A stretch of DNA of 64,000 nucleotides from an uncultured Opitutales bacterium (GTDB lineage Bacteria > Verrucomicrobiota > Verrucomicrobiia > Opitutales > Intestinicryptomonadaceae), in the NCBI GenBank assembly GCA_900547395.1, contig URGP01000003.1, forward strand, positions 1 through 64,000, read 5' to 3'. Shown here one piece after another: positions 25,006 through 33,799 of this stretch (the first letter of the stretch is position 1; every line of letters starts with the position of its first letter). The translations under genes and the position numbers were made by a program. The notes below the pieces were generated by a model that worked only from the letters and a program-made list of their open reading frames with translations, had not been told where the DNA came from and searched no databases.

Positions 25006-25422
25006 TTATTCCACTATTGTTGAAATGCTTATTTTTGAAAGCTTGTTCAGAGTTATCAAGTCCAAAACGTCAACTAACTTTTGCGCTTTAAGGTCTCTGT
25101 CAATACGCAGGCTTATCGGGTTTGGATCGGGCATTGCCGCCAAAGAGGCAAGCTGGTTTTTAAGCTCTGCAAACGTGATTTCCTGCTTGCCCCAAAATAT
25201 GTTGCCCTCTGCGTCGATATTTATCACCTGAAACTCGACATCGGCTTTTGCAACGCTTTGACGTTTTTCCTGCGTCGGCAAATTCAAGTCGATTGACTGC
25301 TCCAAAAGCGGGGCGGACACCATGAATATGATAAGAAGCGAAAACGCGAGGTCCATAAGCGGAGTAACGTTTAAATCGTTTAACGCGCTAAGCGACTGCT
25401 TCTTATGGAAATTGCGCGCCAT
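25006..25422 (-). CDS. exbD: ExbD/TolR-family biopolymer transport protein
   Basis: A 138-residue inner-membrane protein with one N-terminal span (about 20-42) that starts with the family's NVTPLMDLAFSLLIIFM, including the proton-path Asp (Asp26). The periplasmic part ends with short beta strands. It lies 4 bases from tonB and 3 bases from exbB, so the three subunits are translated from one message. It is one of two ExbD/TolR paralogues in the window; the other is at 54444. Confidence 0.93.
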   Translation of the reverse strand: MARNFHKKQSLSALNDLNVTPLMDLAFSLLIIFMVSAPLLEQSIDLNLPTQEKRQSVAKADVEFQVINIDAEGNIFWGKQEITFAELKNQLASLAAMPDPNPISLRIDRDLKAQKLVDVLDLITLNKLSKISISTIVE

Positions 25423-25425
25423 CTG

Positions 25426-26250
25426 CTATTCCTCTTCGCTTTCCAAATTCAAGTCGAAACGCAGTGCGCCGCCGCGGGAAGACTCGCCCTTTGCGCCGGA
25501 ATCTGCGTTTAGCTTTGCCTTTTCCGGCATTTCAGACTTGTAAACGCGCTTTTGCGAAAGCTTGGTGCGCTCTTCCAATTCTATTTTATCGGCGAGGGAA
25601 CTTGCAAAGTTTTCCAAACTCAAAACCATGCCCCTTGAAATGCTAAGCAAAAAGTTATAGCCGAAAACCGAAGGTATTGCCACGACCAAACCCGCGACAG
25701 TTGTCAAAAGCGCGCCCGAAACGCCGGGGGCGAGAGTCTGCAATGTCGCCGTAGCACCCTCCATTCCCATTGCGCCGAAGCTGTCCATAACGCCCCAGAC
25801 AGTTCCCAAAAGCCCCAAAAACGGCGCGCCGCTTATGATTGAGCCGAGAAGAACCATCTTTGATTCGTATAATTGCGACTGGTTTGCAACCGCCCTGCCT
25901 ATCGCGTTTTCAACATGACCCATTTTTATTGTGAGCATTTCCGCGCTGTCGCCGCCGCCAGAATTAGCCCTTTCAAGAGCCGCCGCCGCCTCTTTGAGAA
26001 CCTTTCCGTAGGGCCCCGCAAGATTTCTGTTGCCATCGGCAAATTCGGCAATGTCAAAAGACTTTGCAATCTTGTGCTCCGTGATTTTATTGAGGCGAGA
26101 AAGCTCCTTTAAATCCGACCACTTGCCAAGCATCACGGTCCAGGCAATGAGGCTGAATACGCAAAGCAAAACCACTATAATCTGCCCCGCCGTATTAGAG
26201 TCGTTAAAATACTGAAATATCCCCGCCGAAAAAAACAAAAAATTTCCCAT
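25426..26250 (-). CDS. exbB: ExbB/TolQ/MotA-family proton channel
   Basis: Proton-channel partner of ExbD, predicted 274 residues and three spans. The first span is near residues 18-38 (GQIIVVLLCVFSLIAWTVML), and the two conserved late spans contain LGSIISGAPFLGLLGTVWGVM and ALLTTVAGLVVAIPSVFGYN. The ATG at 26250 is preferred to an in-frame TTG six codons upstream. A charged C-terminal tail of about 60 residues with ESSRGGALRFD is longer than in E. coli ExbB. It heads exbB-exbD-tonB. Confidence 0.93.
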   Translation of the reverse strand: MGNFLFFSAGIFQYFNDSNTAGQIIVVLLCVFSLIAWTVMLGKWSDLKELSRLNKITEHKIAKSFDIAEFADGNRNLAGPYGKVLKEAAAALERANSGGGDSAEMLTIKMGHVENAIGRAVANQSQLYESKMVLLGSIISGAPFLGLLGTVWGVMDSFGAMGMEGATATLQTLAPGVSGALLTTVAGLVVAIPSVFGYNFLLSISRGMVLSLENFASSLADKIELEERTKLSQKRVYKSEMPEKAKLNADSGAKGESSRGGALRFDLNLESEEE

Positions 26251-26288
26251 ATCCAAAATCCTATGCAACCGATTTCACACTTTTTTAT

Positions 26289-27011
26289 TTATAAAGCCAA
26301 CATATTTTTTTCAGATTTCAACTTATTTTTAAGATAATTTATATGCTCAAAATAAAAATCATAAGAAGGATGGCTCTTGTCGAAAAAATCCGCCCTTTCC
26401 TCCAAAAGCCTAAGTGCCTCCGCGTCCCTGCCGCAGTCTTCCAACGCCCTCGCATAGTCGCGGACAACATAAATCGGAGCGGTTGCGTCGCAAGCCGCCT
26501 TATAACATTCCAAAGCCGCAAGCTTGTCGTTAAAAACTTTCTCGTAAATCAACGCCTTGTCGAGTTTAAGCCTGCGGCTGTGCGGAACTGCCTTCAAACC
26601 CCTGTCCAAAAATTCAAGGGCGAGCCTGCCCTGCCTTTCGCGGACGACTTTTTGAAGCATCGGCGTCGTATTGCGCCCGTCAAAAATCCAATGCGGAGTG
26701 TCGTAGGCGATAATTCCCGCGCCCAAATTCCAAAACGTTATGTTTTCGGGATCGAGGGAAACCGCAAGCTCTATGTTTGAAAGGCACTTCGACAAATCCG
26801 ATTTCTCCCACGCCATATAGGCTTTAAGCCATGCGAAGTCGGCGATAAATCCCCTGTACCCCCCAAACAGCGAAAAAACGGCAGTCCTTGCGTCAAACTT
26901 TTTTTGCGGCGCATTCAAATTTCTGCCGCCCGCAAAAAAAGACGCAAAAAATCCCGCCACAAGCAAAACCGCCGCGACAAACAAGAACTTCAATATACCC
27001 CTATATTTCAC
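26289..27011 (-). CDS. Membrane-anchored TPR-like protein
   Basis: A 240-residue protein with an N-terminal signal-anchor (about 8-28, FLFVAAVLLVAGFFASFFAGG). It is followed by helical hairpins resembling tetratricopeptide repeats, for example LSKCLSNIELAVSLDPENIT, GRLALEFLDRGLKAVPHSRR and ALEDCGRDAEALRLLEERA. The start is GTG, overlapping the ABC permease gene by 11 bases. That overlap suggests the protein functions with the exporter or is at least co-expressed with it. No specific family is recognised. Confidence 0.75.
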   Translation of the reverse strand: MKYRGILKFLFVAAVLLVAGFFASFFAGGRNLNAPQKKFDARTAVFSLFGGYRGFIADFAWLKAYMAWEKSDLSKCLSNIELAVSLDPENITFWNLGAGIIAYDTPHWIFDGRNTTPMLQKVVRERQGRLALEFLDRGLKAVPHSRRLKLDKALIYEKVFNDKLAALECYKAACDATAPIYVVRDYARALEDCGRDAEALRLLEERADFFDKSHPSYDFYFEHINYLKNKLKSEKNMLAL

Positions 27012-27795
27012 GAGACGAAAAAGCCCAAACGCTCAAAAACAAAAACGACAAAACATAAACTGCGCCGTATCCGAAAGCCGCAAAAAACCGATACCAGCAA
27101 ACGCCGTAAAAAGCGAAGTCCAAAGTCGGCTCAAAAATTGTGAAGTTCGGCACAATGTATGTAATTAAATTCAAAACAAACCCGCCGCCTGAAAAGAAGT
27201 CGGAATAAGAAATCAAAGAAGCCGCGACCACCATAAAAGAAACGACAAGCGCAAACATCATCGACCTTGAAACCGCGCACACAAAACACGACATCGCGGC
27301 GATTGCCGAAAGCTTTACAGCCTGCAATAAACCGAAAGCCAAAAAGCCCGCCCAATCAACGCCAAGCCTCGCCCCCGTAAGCATTTCGTCGGGAACGCCC
27401 GCAAGCCGAAGCTCCGCAAGATAAAGAGAAATTCCGCCCGCAAAAAGCACGAGAAAAACGAAAATTAAAATCAAGTAAACTTCGCCCAAGAGCTTGCCCG
27501 CCACAAAGTCGAGCCTGCTGACGGGATGCGCGAGCAAAGTCGCAACCGTCTTGTTTTCGATTTCCGAATAAAAGAGCTGGCAAACGGAAACAACGGCAAT
27601 TAAAGCCCCGAAAAATCCAAGCGCGCCCGACGTGAAATTGCCGACGAATTTGAGCTGCTCATGCCCCAAGTCAAGGCGCATTGCGTAGCTTGAAAACAAT
27701 GTGAGAACCACCGCCATCGGCACAATCAAAAACACGAGCTTCTGCCTGAGCGCGTCTTTTAGCGAATTTTGGGCAATCAGCAAAATCTTTTTCAC
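27001..27795 (-). CDS. ABC-2 type transporter permease
   Basis: A 264-residue integral membrane protein with six predicted spans in the ABC-2/NosY-like arrangement: a first span near 20-40, a long second group with FGALIAVVSVCQLFYSEIENKTVATLL, and a late SFMVVAASLISYSDFF. The segment EIENKTVATLLAHPVSRLDF is typical of ABC-2 permeases involved in export or membrane-protein handling. The start is GTG and overlaps the ATPase gene by four bases. The substrate is unknown; relatives include NosY, gliding-motility GldF and bacteriocin self-protection exporters. Confidence 0.87.
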   Translation of the reverse strand: MKKILLIAQNSLKDALRQKLVFLIVPMAVVLTLFSSYAMRLDLGHEQLKFVGNFTSGALGFFGALIAVVSVCQLFYSEIENKTVATLLAHPVSRLDFVAGKLLGEVYLILIFVFLVLFAGGISLYLAELRLAGVPDEMLTGARLGVDWAGFLAFGLLQAVKLSAIAAMSCFVCAVSRSMMFALVVSFMVVAASLISYSDFFSGGGFVLNLITYIVPNFTIFEPTLDFAFYGVCWYRFFAAFGYGAVYVLSFLFLSVWAFSSREI

Positions 27796-28637
27796 CTGCC
27801 GCTCCTTTCGAGAATTATCCTGTTAAAGAAGTCCGCAAGAGACTCGGAGGAAGTTTCAGTTTCAAGTTTTACCCCGAATTTTTCCGCAGACTTATCCACG
27901 CTTTCCAAAAATTCGAGAGACGGATTTTTCGCCTTAAACGAAACACTTTCACTATCCGACAAAAGCTCGCGCAAATTTCCGCAAGCGGCAACCGAACCTT
28001 TGTACAAAATCGCGACGCTGTCGCACAAACGCTCAACTTCGCGCAACATGTGGGAGCAAATCAAAACTGTCTTGCCTTCGCCTTTGAGGCGCAAAACCAT
28101 ATTTGCCATGTCGTTCATTCCGATAGGGTCCAAACCCGAATTTGGCTCGTCCAAAATCACGAGTTCGGGATTGTGCACTATTGCCTGCGCCAAACCCGCG
28201 CGCTGAAGCATTCCCTTTGAAAATGTCGATAAATTTCGGTTTAGGGCGTCTTTAAGCCCGACAACTTCCAAGCTGTTTTTTGCGGCAACTTCCGCTTCCT
28301 TTGCGCCCATTCCGCTCATTCTCGCGTAAAAGACAACAAGCTCAAGAGCCGTCAAAAATTTATAGAAATTCGGAGCTTCGGGCAAATAGCCGATTTTGGT
28401 TTTGGTGCGCGAAGAAATTTTTTCGCCGAAAACAAGGCACTGCCCCGAATTTTGCCTCAAAAGCCCCAGAATAATTTTTATGGCAGTGCTCTTGCCCGCC
28501 CCGTTTGGACCGAGCAAGCCGAAAACTTCCCCGCGCTTTACGGAAAATGAAATACCGTCAAGAGCGTTTACCAAAACCCCGCGCAAACCGCTGTGGTAAT
28601 ATTTCTTTAAATTTGAAATTTCGACGACGCTCTCCAT
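27792..28637 (-). CDS. ABC transporter ATP-binding protein (ABC-2 exporter)
   Basis: A 281-residue ATPase of the CcmA/NatA/DRI family that pairs with the ABC-2 permease just downstream. Walker A GPNGAGKS is at 43-50, the signature appears as LSTFSKGMLQRAGLAQA, and Walker B is LVILDEPNSGLDP. FSKGM in place of LSGGQ is common in this export subgroup. A C-terminal extension after the nucleotide-binding core (about 215-281) is also typical. It overlaps the permease gene by 4 bases and abuts the acylphosphatase stop. Confidence 0.92.
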   Translation of the reverse strand: MESVVEISNLKKYYHSGLRGVLVNALDGISFSVKRGEVFGLLGPNGAGKSTAIKIILGLLRQNSGQCLVFGEKISSRTKTKIGYLPEAPNFYKFLTALELVVFYARMSGMGAKEAEVAAKNSLEVVGLKDALNRNLSTFSKGMLQRAGLAQAIVHNPELVILDEPNSGLDPIGMNDMANMVLRLKGEGKTVLICSHMLREVERLCDSVAILYKGSVAACGNLRELLSDSESVSFKAKNPSLEFLESVDKSAEKFGVKLETETSSESLADFFNRIILERSGR

Positions 28638-28918
28638 TACAGTTCGATTTTAAACCCCTTGTATTTCAAATCGGTAGTATCCGTTCTTTCGTAAGAATCT
28701 TTGATGAAGTCCGCCATGCTCTCTTTTAAAGCCTCGACATACTCGTCAACTTCGCGCTCGTCGCCAACCGCGCACAAATGCACCCTGCCGTCGTCCAAGT
28801 TCTTCACAAAGCCTGCAACGTCGTATGCGGTTGCAATTTGATGCGCCTTGTATCTGAAACCGACGCCCTGCACCCTGCCCTCAAACCAAACCTGTTTCCT
28901 GAATTTTTCCACAGCCAT
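28637..28918 (-). CDS. acyP: Acylphosphatase
   Basis: Small hydrolase (93 residues) of carboxyl-phosphate bonds in acylphosphates. The signature GRVQGVGFR is at 14-22 with the phosphate-binding Arg22, and Asn40 in GFVKNLDDG is the second catalytic residue. The ATG at 28918 is chosen because a longer frame beginning at 29074 lies inside mpl and adds non-family residues. It sits one base after the mpl stop and overlaps the ATPase start, so it is the middle gene of a compact operon. Confidence 0.93.
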   Translation of the reverse strand: MAVEKFRKQVWFEGRVQGVGFRYKAHQIATAYDVAGFVKNLDDGRVHLCAVGDEREVDEYVEALKESMADFIKDSYERTDTTDLKYKGFKIEL

Positions 28919-28919
28919 G

Positions 28920-30344
28920 CTAACGCCTTTCTTCCGAAAATAACGATGCGAATTTTTTATGCACTCCGTCAAAAGAGCCGTTTGAAAAGAATGCGCAAAG
29001 AACTTTTTTGCCCGATTTAACCGCGCAATCCACATCGCAGGAGAGAGTTTCCAAAAGCTTTTCGTTCGATGCAAACGCAGCGAATTTTTCGCCGCCCTTT
29101 TGCGCGAGGCGGGAAGTTTCCATGCGCTTTTTTTCGTCCATCTTTTCTACATTGTGAATATGTGCGATGTAAACTTTGTCGGCTCCGCTCAAACTGCGCG
29201 CAAATTCGTCCTCAAAGATGTTCATCTTGGCGGTGTTTGAACGCGGCTCAAAGGCGGCGTATATTTCAAAGCCCGCAAACCTTTCGCGAAGGGACTTTAT
29301 TGTGCCTGCTATCGCCGTTGGATGATGCCCGAAGTCTTCAACCGCCACAACATCTTGCGTATCCAAAATGACTTCCTGCCTGCGCTTTACCCCTCCGAAA
29401 GATTTTAACGCCTCCAAATCCAAGTCGAGCGGATTTTCAAATCCCGAAATCGCCGCAACTCCCATTATCGCCATCGCGGCGTTGCGCGCGTTAAATTCCC
29501 CCTGCAAAGACCATTCGATTATTTTCGATTTCCCGCCAAAAGAAAGCTTAAACGAAGAGCCGAAACGCTCTTCCTTGAAGTCCGAAATCTTCAAGTCGCA
29601 ACCGTCGCCGAAACCTACCTTAACCCTGCGAACCCACGGAGTTTTTTCAAGGGATGCGATATTTGCGTCGTCGCCGTTTTCCACAATCAAGCCGTCGCCA
29701 GAAACGATGCGCCTTACATGGGTAAAAGTGCGCTTTACATCGGTCAAGTCCCTGAAAATGTCGGCGTGGTCAAATTCTATGTTGTTGATTAAAAGAACGC
29801 GCGGGCGGTAGTGTATGAACTTGCTTCGCTTGTCAAAAAACGCAGTGTCGTACTCGTCGCCCTCTATCGCAAACGGCGCGTTTTCCGAACCCAAATTGGA
29901 GCCGCTTGGCAAGTCTTTGGGAACTCCGCCAATCATCCAGCCCGTTTCGGGATTTTGCCTTGAAAGCAAAAACGCGGAAATGGTAGTAGTCGTTGTCTTG
30001 CCGTGCGTTCCGCTCACAACAAGCGACGCCCGCGAGCCTATCACGCGGGAACCTATCAATTCTGCAAGCGAAGTAAATTCAAACGCCCTCGTTTTTAAAA
30101 GCCATTCGATTTCAACATTCATTCGGCTTATGACGTTGCCGACAACAACCAAGTCGGGCTTGATTTTTTTCAGCCTTTCGACGCTCCAACCCTCGCAAAT
30201 TTCGATGCCCGCATTTTCAAGAACGCTTTTCATAGGCTCATAAACACCCGTATCAGAGCCGCAAATTTCATGCCCCGCGCTTTTCAGCATGACGGCGATG
30301 TTGCCCATTGCCGTTCCGCAAATTCCCATAAAATAAATTTTCAT
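28920..30344 (-). CDS. mpl: UDP-N-acetylmuramate:L-alanyl-gamma-D-glutamyl-meso-diaminopimelate ligase
   Basis: Murein-recycling ligase that joins recovered tripeptide to UDP-MurNAc. The 474 residues follow the Mur ligase order: the N-terminal Rossmann-like domain with MGICGTAMGNIA, the ATP-binding P-loop GTHGKTTT at 112-119, and the C-terminal domain with VEDFGHHPTAIAGT. GICGTAM and the sequence around NIEFDHADIF fit Mpl better than MurC, whose start usually reads GIGGIGMSG. The presence of Mpl supports a Gram-negative wall with meso-diaminopimelate. It overlaps the small membrane-protein gene upstream by four bases. Confidence 0.91.
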   Translation of the reverse strand: MKIYFMGICGTAMGNIAVMLKSAGHEICGSDTGVYEPMKSVLENAGIEICEGWSVERLKKIKPDLVVVGNVISRMNVEIEWLLKTRAFEFTSLAELIGSRVIGSRASLVVSGTHGKTTTTTISAFLLSRQNPETGWMIGGVPKDLPSGSNLGSENAPFAIEGDEYDTAFFDKRSKFIHYRPRVLLINNIEFDHADIFRDLTDVKRTFTHVRRIVSGDGLIVENGDDANIASLEKTPWVRRVKVGFGDGCDLKISDFKEERFGSSFKLSFGGKSKIIEWSLQGEFNARNAAMAIMGVAAISGFENPLDLDLEALKSFGGVKRRQEVILDTQDVVAVEDFGHHPTAIAGTIKSLRERFAGFEIYAAFEPRSNTAKMNIFEDEFARSLSGADKVYIAHIHNVEKMDEKKRMETSRLAQKGGEKFAAFASNEKLLETLSCDVDCAVKSGKKVLCAFFSNGSFDGVHKKFASLFSEERR

Positions 30345-30964
30345 CTTTTTTCCAAATAATCCAAAAGTTTGTCCCTAAACAAGATGTGCGCCGTTGATAA
30401 AATCCAGAATATGACCGTAGCCCACGCAAGAATTGCACTGTTTGGCGAAATTAAGCCTGCCCCTGAAATTAACGCCAAACTGCCGACAATTTGAAACGCC
30501 CTGTAATGCGAATACGGCTTGTAAAAAAGCACAACAACCAAAGCCAAGACTTCTAACACCCACCAAAGAATTGCAAACGCATTTGTTTCAACAGGCAATA
30601 TTTGAAAATCCATGACGTACAGCATATAAACAATTTGAATGAGCGGGAAAATCATAAAAAAAGCGAAAGCTTTTGCAGAATATTTTTTTATGAAATTTCT
30701 AAGCACATAAACCGGCAATGCAAACGAAAGCAGATAATTAAAACACATTGCCATTGCCAATATCAGGTTTTCATTTTCTTTTCTTGGCGGATTTTGCAAA
30801 AGCAAAAAATACGAATAAGCAAACATTGGCAACAATGCAAATATCGGAATTAGCACTATTGATAAAAAAACGCCCGACTTACCCAATTTATCCACAATGC
30901 GCCTATCGACAAAACTATTGAAAGCGTTTGCGAAATATCGGGTAGTCAGGAGCTTTTTTAACAT
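30341..30964 (-). CDS. Six-span integral membrane protein, unknown
   Basis: A 207-residue protein consisting largely of hydrophobic helices: about six spans, beginning near residue 33 (GVFLSIVLIPIFALLPMFAYS) and ending near 190. No catalytic motif or family signature is recognised. The last codons overlap the mpl start by 4 bases, so it is translated with mpl and is probably an envelope protein. Its start lies 4 bases after the stop of the TIM-barrel gene. Confidence 0.7.
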   Translation of the reverse strand: MLKKLLTTRYFANAFNSFVDRRIVDKLGKSGVFLSIVLIPIFALLPMFAYSYFLLLQNPPRKENENLILAMAMCFNYLLSFALPVYVLRNFIKKYSAKAFAFFMIFPLIQIVYMLYVMDFQILPVETNAFAILWWVLEVLALVVVLFYKPYSHYRAFQIVGSLALISGAGLISPNSAILAWATVIFWILSTAHILFRDKLLDYLEKR

Positions 30965-30968
30965 ACAA

Positions 30969-31793
30969 CTAATTGTTGCGCAAAAATTCGATGCACTGCT
31001 TTACTTCTTTTACGGGGTGGCGCGTGCCTTCATACTCAATGACGAAATAGCCGTCGTAGCCCTGCTCGTCCAAATTTTTCAAGACTTCCTTCATATTGGC
31101 AACCCCTTTGCCGAAAGGCACGCAATGTGCGTTAAGCTCCGCCTTGTTCATGTCCTTAAAATGGATTGCCTGCAATTTCCCCTTCAAAATGTTGTGCCCT
31201 TCTATCGTGTCCAACCCTGACCTTATCCAATGCCCGTTATCGGCGCAAGCATATACATTTTTATAGGGGCGGATAAGCATTTCGACCAAGCGCGGATAAA
31301 AATAGGCGTTTTTGTAGCTGTTGTAGGCATGGTTGTGCAGAGCCATTTTTACGCCGTACTGCGGCGCGATTTCATCCCAAAACTTAAACTGTTCGGGCTT
31401 GTCTTCCGTAATGATTACGGGGCAGTCGAATTCTTTTGCGAACTTGCAAAGATTTTCGACATCTTCCCTGGTTTTGGAGCCTACAACTCCGTATGAAACG
31501 ACCTTTATTTTTGCGTCTTTTAGGAGTTTGTGCGCGTACGCCTTTTGTTCGTCTGTCATTGACGGGTTGAAGCGCACGTCGGGATATTTCTTGCTAAGTT
31601 TCAATCCGCCCGAAGCCCCGATGCAATCCGCGCCGACTTCTTTCAGGACGGGAATAAGCTCGTCGAGCGGAAGTTGCGAAAAAGTATAGGTTTGCACTGC
31701 GACTTTTCTTGCCGTTTTTTTGGCGGCGAAGGCGTTAATTGAAGTAGAAAGTGCGATTGCAAGTATTAGAGGGAACAGTAATAATTTTTTCAT
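30969..31793 (-). CDS. Secreted sugar phosphate isomerase/epimerase-like TIM-barrel protein
   Basis: A 274-residue protein of the AP endonuclease 2/xylose isomerase-like TIM-barrel superfamily with a clear signal peptide (about 1-23, LLLFPLILAIALSTSINAFA). Candidate metal ligands occur in the expected order: IITEDKPEQF, ALHNHAYN, ADNGHW, HFKDMN and VIEYEG. Exported members of this family are frequent in Verrucomicrobiota and Bacteroidota glycan-degrading genomes and act on sugars or 3-keto-sugars in the periplasm. A start 13 codons upstream is possible but would remove the signal peptide from the N-terminus. The repeat element at 31831 stands just upstream and may contain or displace its promoter. 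Confidence 0.83.
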   Translation of the reverse strand: MKKLLLFPLILAIALSTSINAFAAKKTARKVAVQTYTFSQLPLDELIPVLKEVGADCIGASGGLKLSKKYPDVRFNPSMTDEQKAYAHKLLKDAKIKVVSYGVVGSKTREDVENLCKFAKEFDCPVIITEDKPEQFKFWDEIAPQYGVKMALHNHAYNSYKNAYFYPRLVEMLIRPYKNVYACADNGHWIRSGLDTIEGHNILKGKLQAIHFKDMNKAELNAHCVPFGKGVANMKEVLKNLDEQGYDGYFVIEYEGTRHPVKEVKQCIEFLRNN

Positions 31794-31830
31794 ACACAAA
31801 AGGTACAAACCCCTTTCCCCCCTTTCAAGC

Positions 31831-32145
31831 AAAAAAACGGAATAAAACGGGCGGAAAAAAGATAAAATCTTTTTGGAATTCTACAGCTACGCTTCCTTAA
31901 AAGGATTTTTTCCGCCCTCGCGCTCCATGTTGGCTTTTACTTCGACTTGCGGACGTAAGTCCGCCGACGCTCGTAAAAGCTCAACAGCATCGCGCGTTTT
32001 ATGAGGCGTAGCGACCTTTCGGTCGTGAGTCCGAAATAAAACCAAGATGGAGGGCAAGGAATGAAAAGGCTTCTTTTACGGTTGCGAAGCTCTATCTCTC
32101 ATTTCTTATGAAATGCCTTTTCATTCCGTTTTATTCCGTTTTTTT
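31831..32145. repeat. Nested palindromic repeat element, complete copy with 20-bp perfect terminal inverted repeats
   Basis: The left end AAAAAAACGGAATAAAACGG (31831-31850) is the exact reverse complement of the right end (32126-32145). Inside are successive palindromic modules. First, GGGCGGAAAAAA with TTTTTTCCGCCC. Second, an arm CGCGCTCCATGTTG with CAACAGCATCGCGCG, enclosing GCTTTTAC/GTAAAAGC and an apical GCGGAC-GTAA-GTCCGC. Third, TTTTAT/ATAAAA enclosing GCGACC/GGTCGT. Fourth, GGAATGAAAAGGC with GCCTTTTCATTCC. No reading frame is credible. The first two modules recur nearly identically at 58165-58345. The right arm supplies the final codons of the CPBP protease gene on the minus strand. 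Confidence 0.85.
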
Positions 32146-33095
32146 GGGTTTGAGAAAGAAAGGAACATAACAACAAACCCCAACATAATGAAAATGGAAA
32201 TGATTCCGTCAGTCATTCTGTTTGTTCCGAAAATCCAAATGAGATTATCATCATGAGCGATACGAAAAAGCTTCTTATACGAAAGCATCATAAAAACAAT
32301 GCCCGAATGGACGGCTACCGACGCCCACAAATTTTTAGTGCGCATATAAACCAGAGTCAACATCGCGCCGAAAACCGTAAGAGATATAAAAATTATGGCG
32401 GAAAATGTCTCAAAAATCCCGACCGAATCATAATAGGCGACCAAAAAGCCGACGTCAAAACCCGTATCGCCGTTTAGAGACTTGAAAACCCTGCTTGGAA
32501 CCTTGAAATGCTTGTACGCAAAAAATAAAGACGTGAAAAGAAGAGCGGCAACAGGCGTAAAAGCAGTGTAAAAGGAGCGGAAAATCAAACTTCTGAAAAC
32601 GACTTCCTCCAAAATTCCCACGACAACCGCGCTGAGCGCCGCACTAAAAAGCACGCTTAGAACTTTTCCCGCGCTTTTATGAGAGTAGGAAACATCGCAA
32701 AAAATAAACTGGAAAGCGAACACAAACCCCGCAAGCAACACTCCGAACAAAAAGTATTTGCAAAATATTTTAAGGGATTCTCTCTCAAATTTAAGCCCCA
32801 AATTTGAAACGGAAAAAAGCCCAAGCTTATTCATCATATATGGAATTCCGATTAAAATCGGCAGATAGCGAAGGCGGTTGAAATAAATATCCAAACGCTT
32901 GCCAAGCAAATATTCCGTAAGACCGCTCGGATGCACCGAATGCAGCCACTGCACAAACCAATAAGAAGGTGATGTCAAGAGCGCGGCAAAAAGCGTCGCG
33001 CCGAAATAAACCAGCAAAAAAAGCATCACTCCCTTGTAAGACTTCTTGTCGGGTTCAAGACCCAAAAGCATCAATTCCTTTTCCCGATTAAACAT
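32121..33095 (-). CDS. CPBP family intramembrane metalloprotease
   Basis: Predicted glutamic-type intramembrane protease of the CAAX-prenyl/bacteriocin-processing (Abi) family, 324 residues with about eight spans. The EExxxR motif is EEVVFR at 163-168. FAYKHF places the second-motif His at 196, and a late VAVHSG gives the third-motif His. Roles in the family include bacteriocin self-immunity and membrane-protein processing; the role here is unknown. The last seven residues, KKRNKTE, and the stop are encoded by the terminal inverted repeat of the repeat element at 31831-32145, so the natural C-terminus has been replaced or extended by the insertion. Confidence 0.88.
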   Translation of the reverse strand: MFNREKELMLLGLEPDKKSYKGVMLFLLVYFGATLFAALLTSPSYWFVQWLHSVHPSGLTEYLLGKRLDIYFNRLRYLPILIGIPYMMNKLGLFSVSNLGLKFERESLKIFCKYFLFGVLLAGFVFAFQFIFCDVSYSHKSAGKVLSVLFSAALSAVVVGILEEVVFRSLIFRSFYTAFTPVAALLFTSLFFAYKHFKVPSRVFKSLNGDTGFDVGFLVAYYDSVGIFETFSAIIFISLTVFGAMLTLVYMRTKNLWASVAVHSGIVFMMLSYKKLFRIAHDDNLIWIFGTNRMTDGIISIFIMLGFVVMFLSFSNPKKRNKTE

Positions 33096-33199
33096 AAAAT
33101 ACAGTTATATTTTTTAAGCCGAAAAAAATTCAACCATTTGGTTAAACGTTGTGAAAATTGTCCCTGCCATGCTCAATACCAAATCCTAAAAAAAATTTA

Positions 33200-33736
33200 T
33201 CAGGAATTTTTGCCAAGCTCATAGGCTTGCCGCATAAACTTAGTGTCTTTCACTTCCGCCGGTTTCCAAACTCCCGTTGCATACAGAACACCTTTTTCGA
33301 CGGGATTATCCAAGCATGCGGTAAATCCGCGCAAGCTTTCGGCAGTGCGTTCAAGCATTGCCTTGTCCTCGTCGGCGGCGGTGAGAATAAAATAAAATTC
33401 TTTGTTTGAAAACTCCTCATAACGAGGGCAGCAACGATCAATCAAAGTTTTAAGCTGCGCGCTCATTGTGTAAAAGTAAACAGGTGTTGCCAAAACTATG
33501 ACGTCGGAAGTTGCAATTTTTTCAAGAATTTCCGAAACATCGTCTTTTTGGACGCATTTTTTTGTGTCATAGCAAACTCCGCATCCGGAGCAGTAATTCA
33601 CTTTTTTATCTTTTAGGAAAATTTTTTCAACATTATGCCTGCTATCCTGCGCGCCTCTCATAAATTCATCGGCAAGCAAATCGGAATTTCCGCCTCTTCT
33701 CGGGCTTGAAGATATGATTAGAATTTTCTTAGGCAT
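33200..33736 (-). CDS. Flavodoxin-fold NAD(P)H-dependent FMN reductase with cysteine cluster
   Basis: A 178-residue flavoprotein of the iron-sulfur-flavoprotein/NADPH-FMN reductase family. The FMN phosphate loop is SSPRRGGNSD near residue 9, and TPVYFYTMSAQLK is the second flavin segment. Cysteines in YCSGCGVCYDTKKC form a pattern that in Isf-type relatives binds a [4Fe-4S] cluster. Such proteins act as electron carriers or detoxifying reductases in anaerobes. This suggests, but does not prove, an anaerobic lifestyle. It stands alone, downstream of the polyamine operon's strand partner and about 60 bases beyond its end. Confidence 0.87.
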   Translation of the reverse strand: MPKKILIISSSPRRGGNSDLLADEFMRGAQDSRHNVEKIFLKDKKVNYCSGCGVCYDTKKCVQKDDVSEILEKIATSDVIVLATPVYFYTMSAQLKTLIDRCCPRYEEFSNKEFYFILTAADEDKAMLERTAESLRGFTACLDNPVEKGVLYATGVWKPAEVKDTKFMRQAYELGKNS

Positions 33737-33799
33737 AACTTTTTATTATTTATGTAAAAATTTTATATATCGACAGCCATTTGCAAGCAAATTTTTAAG

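Noticed and set aside
28919..29074. N-terminal extension of acylphosphatase
   Set aside because: The added 52 codons lie within mpl in another frame, and acylphosphatases are about 90 residues long.
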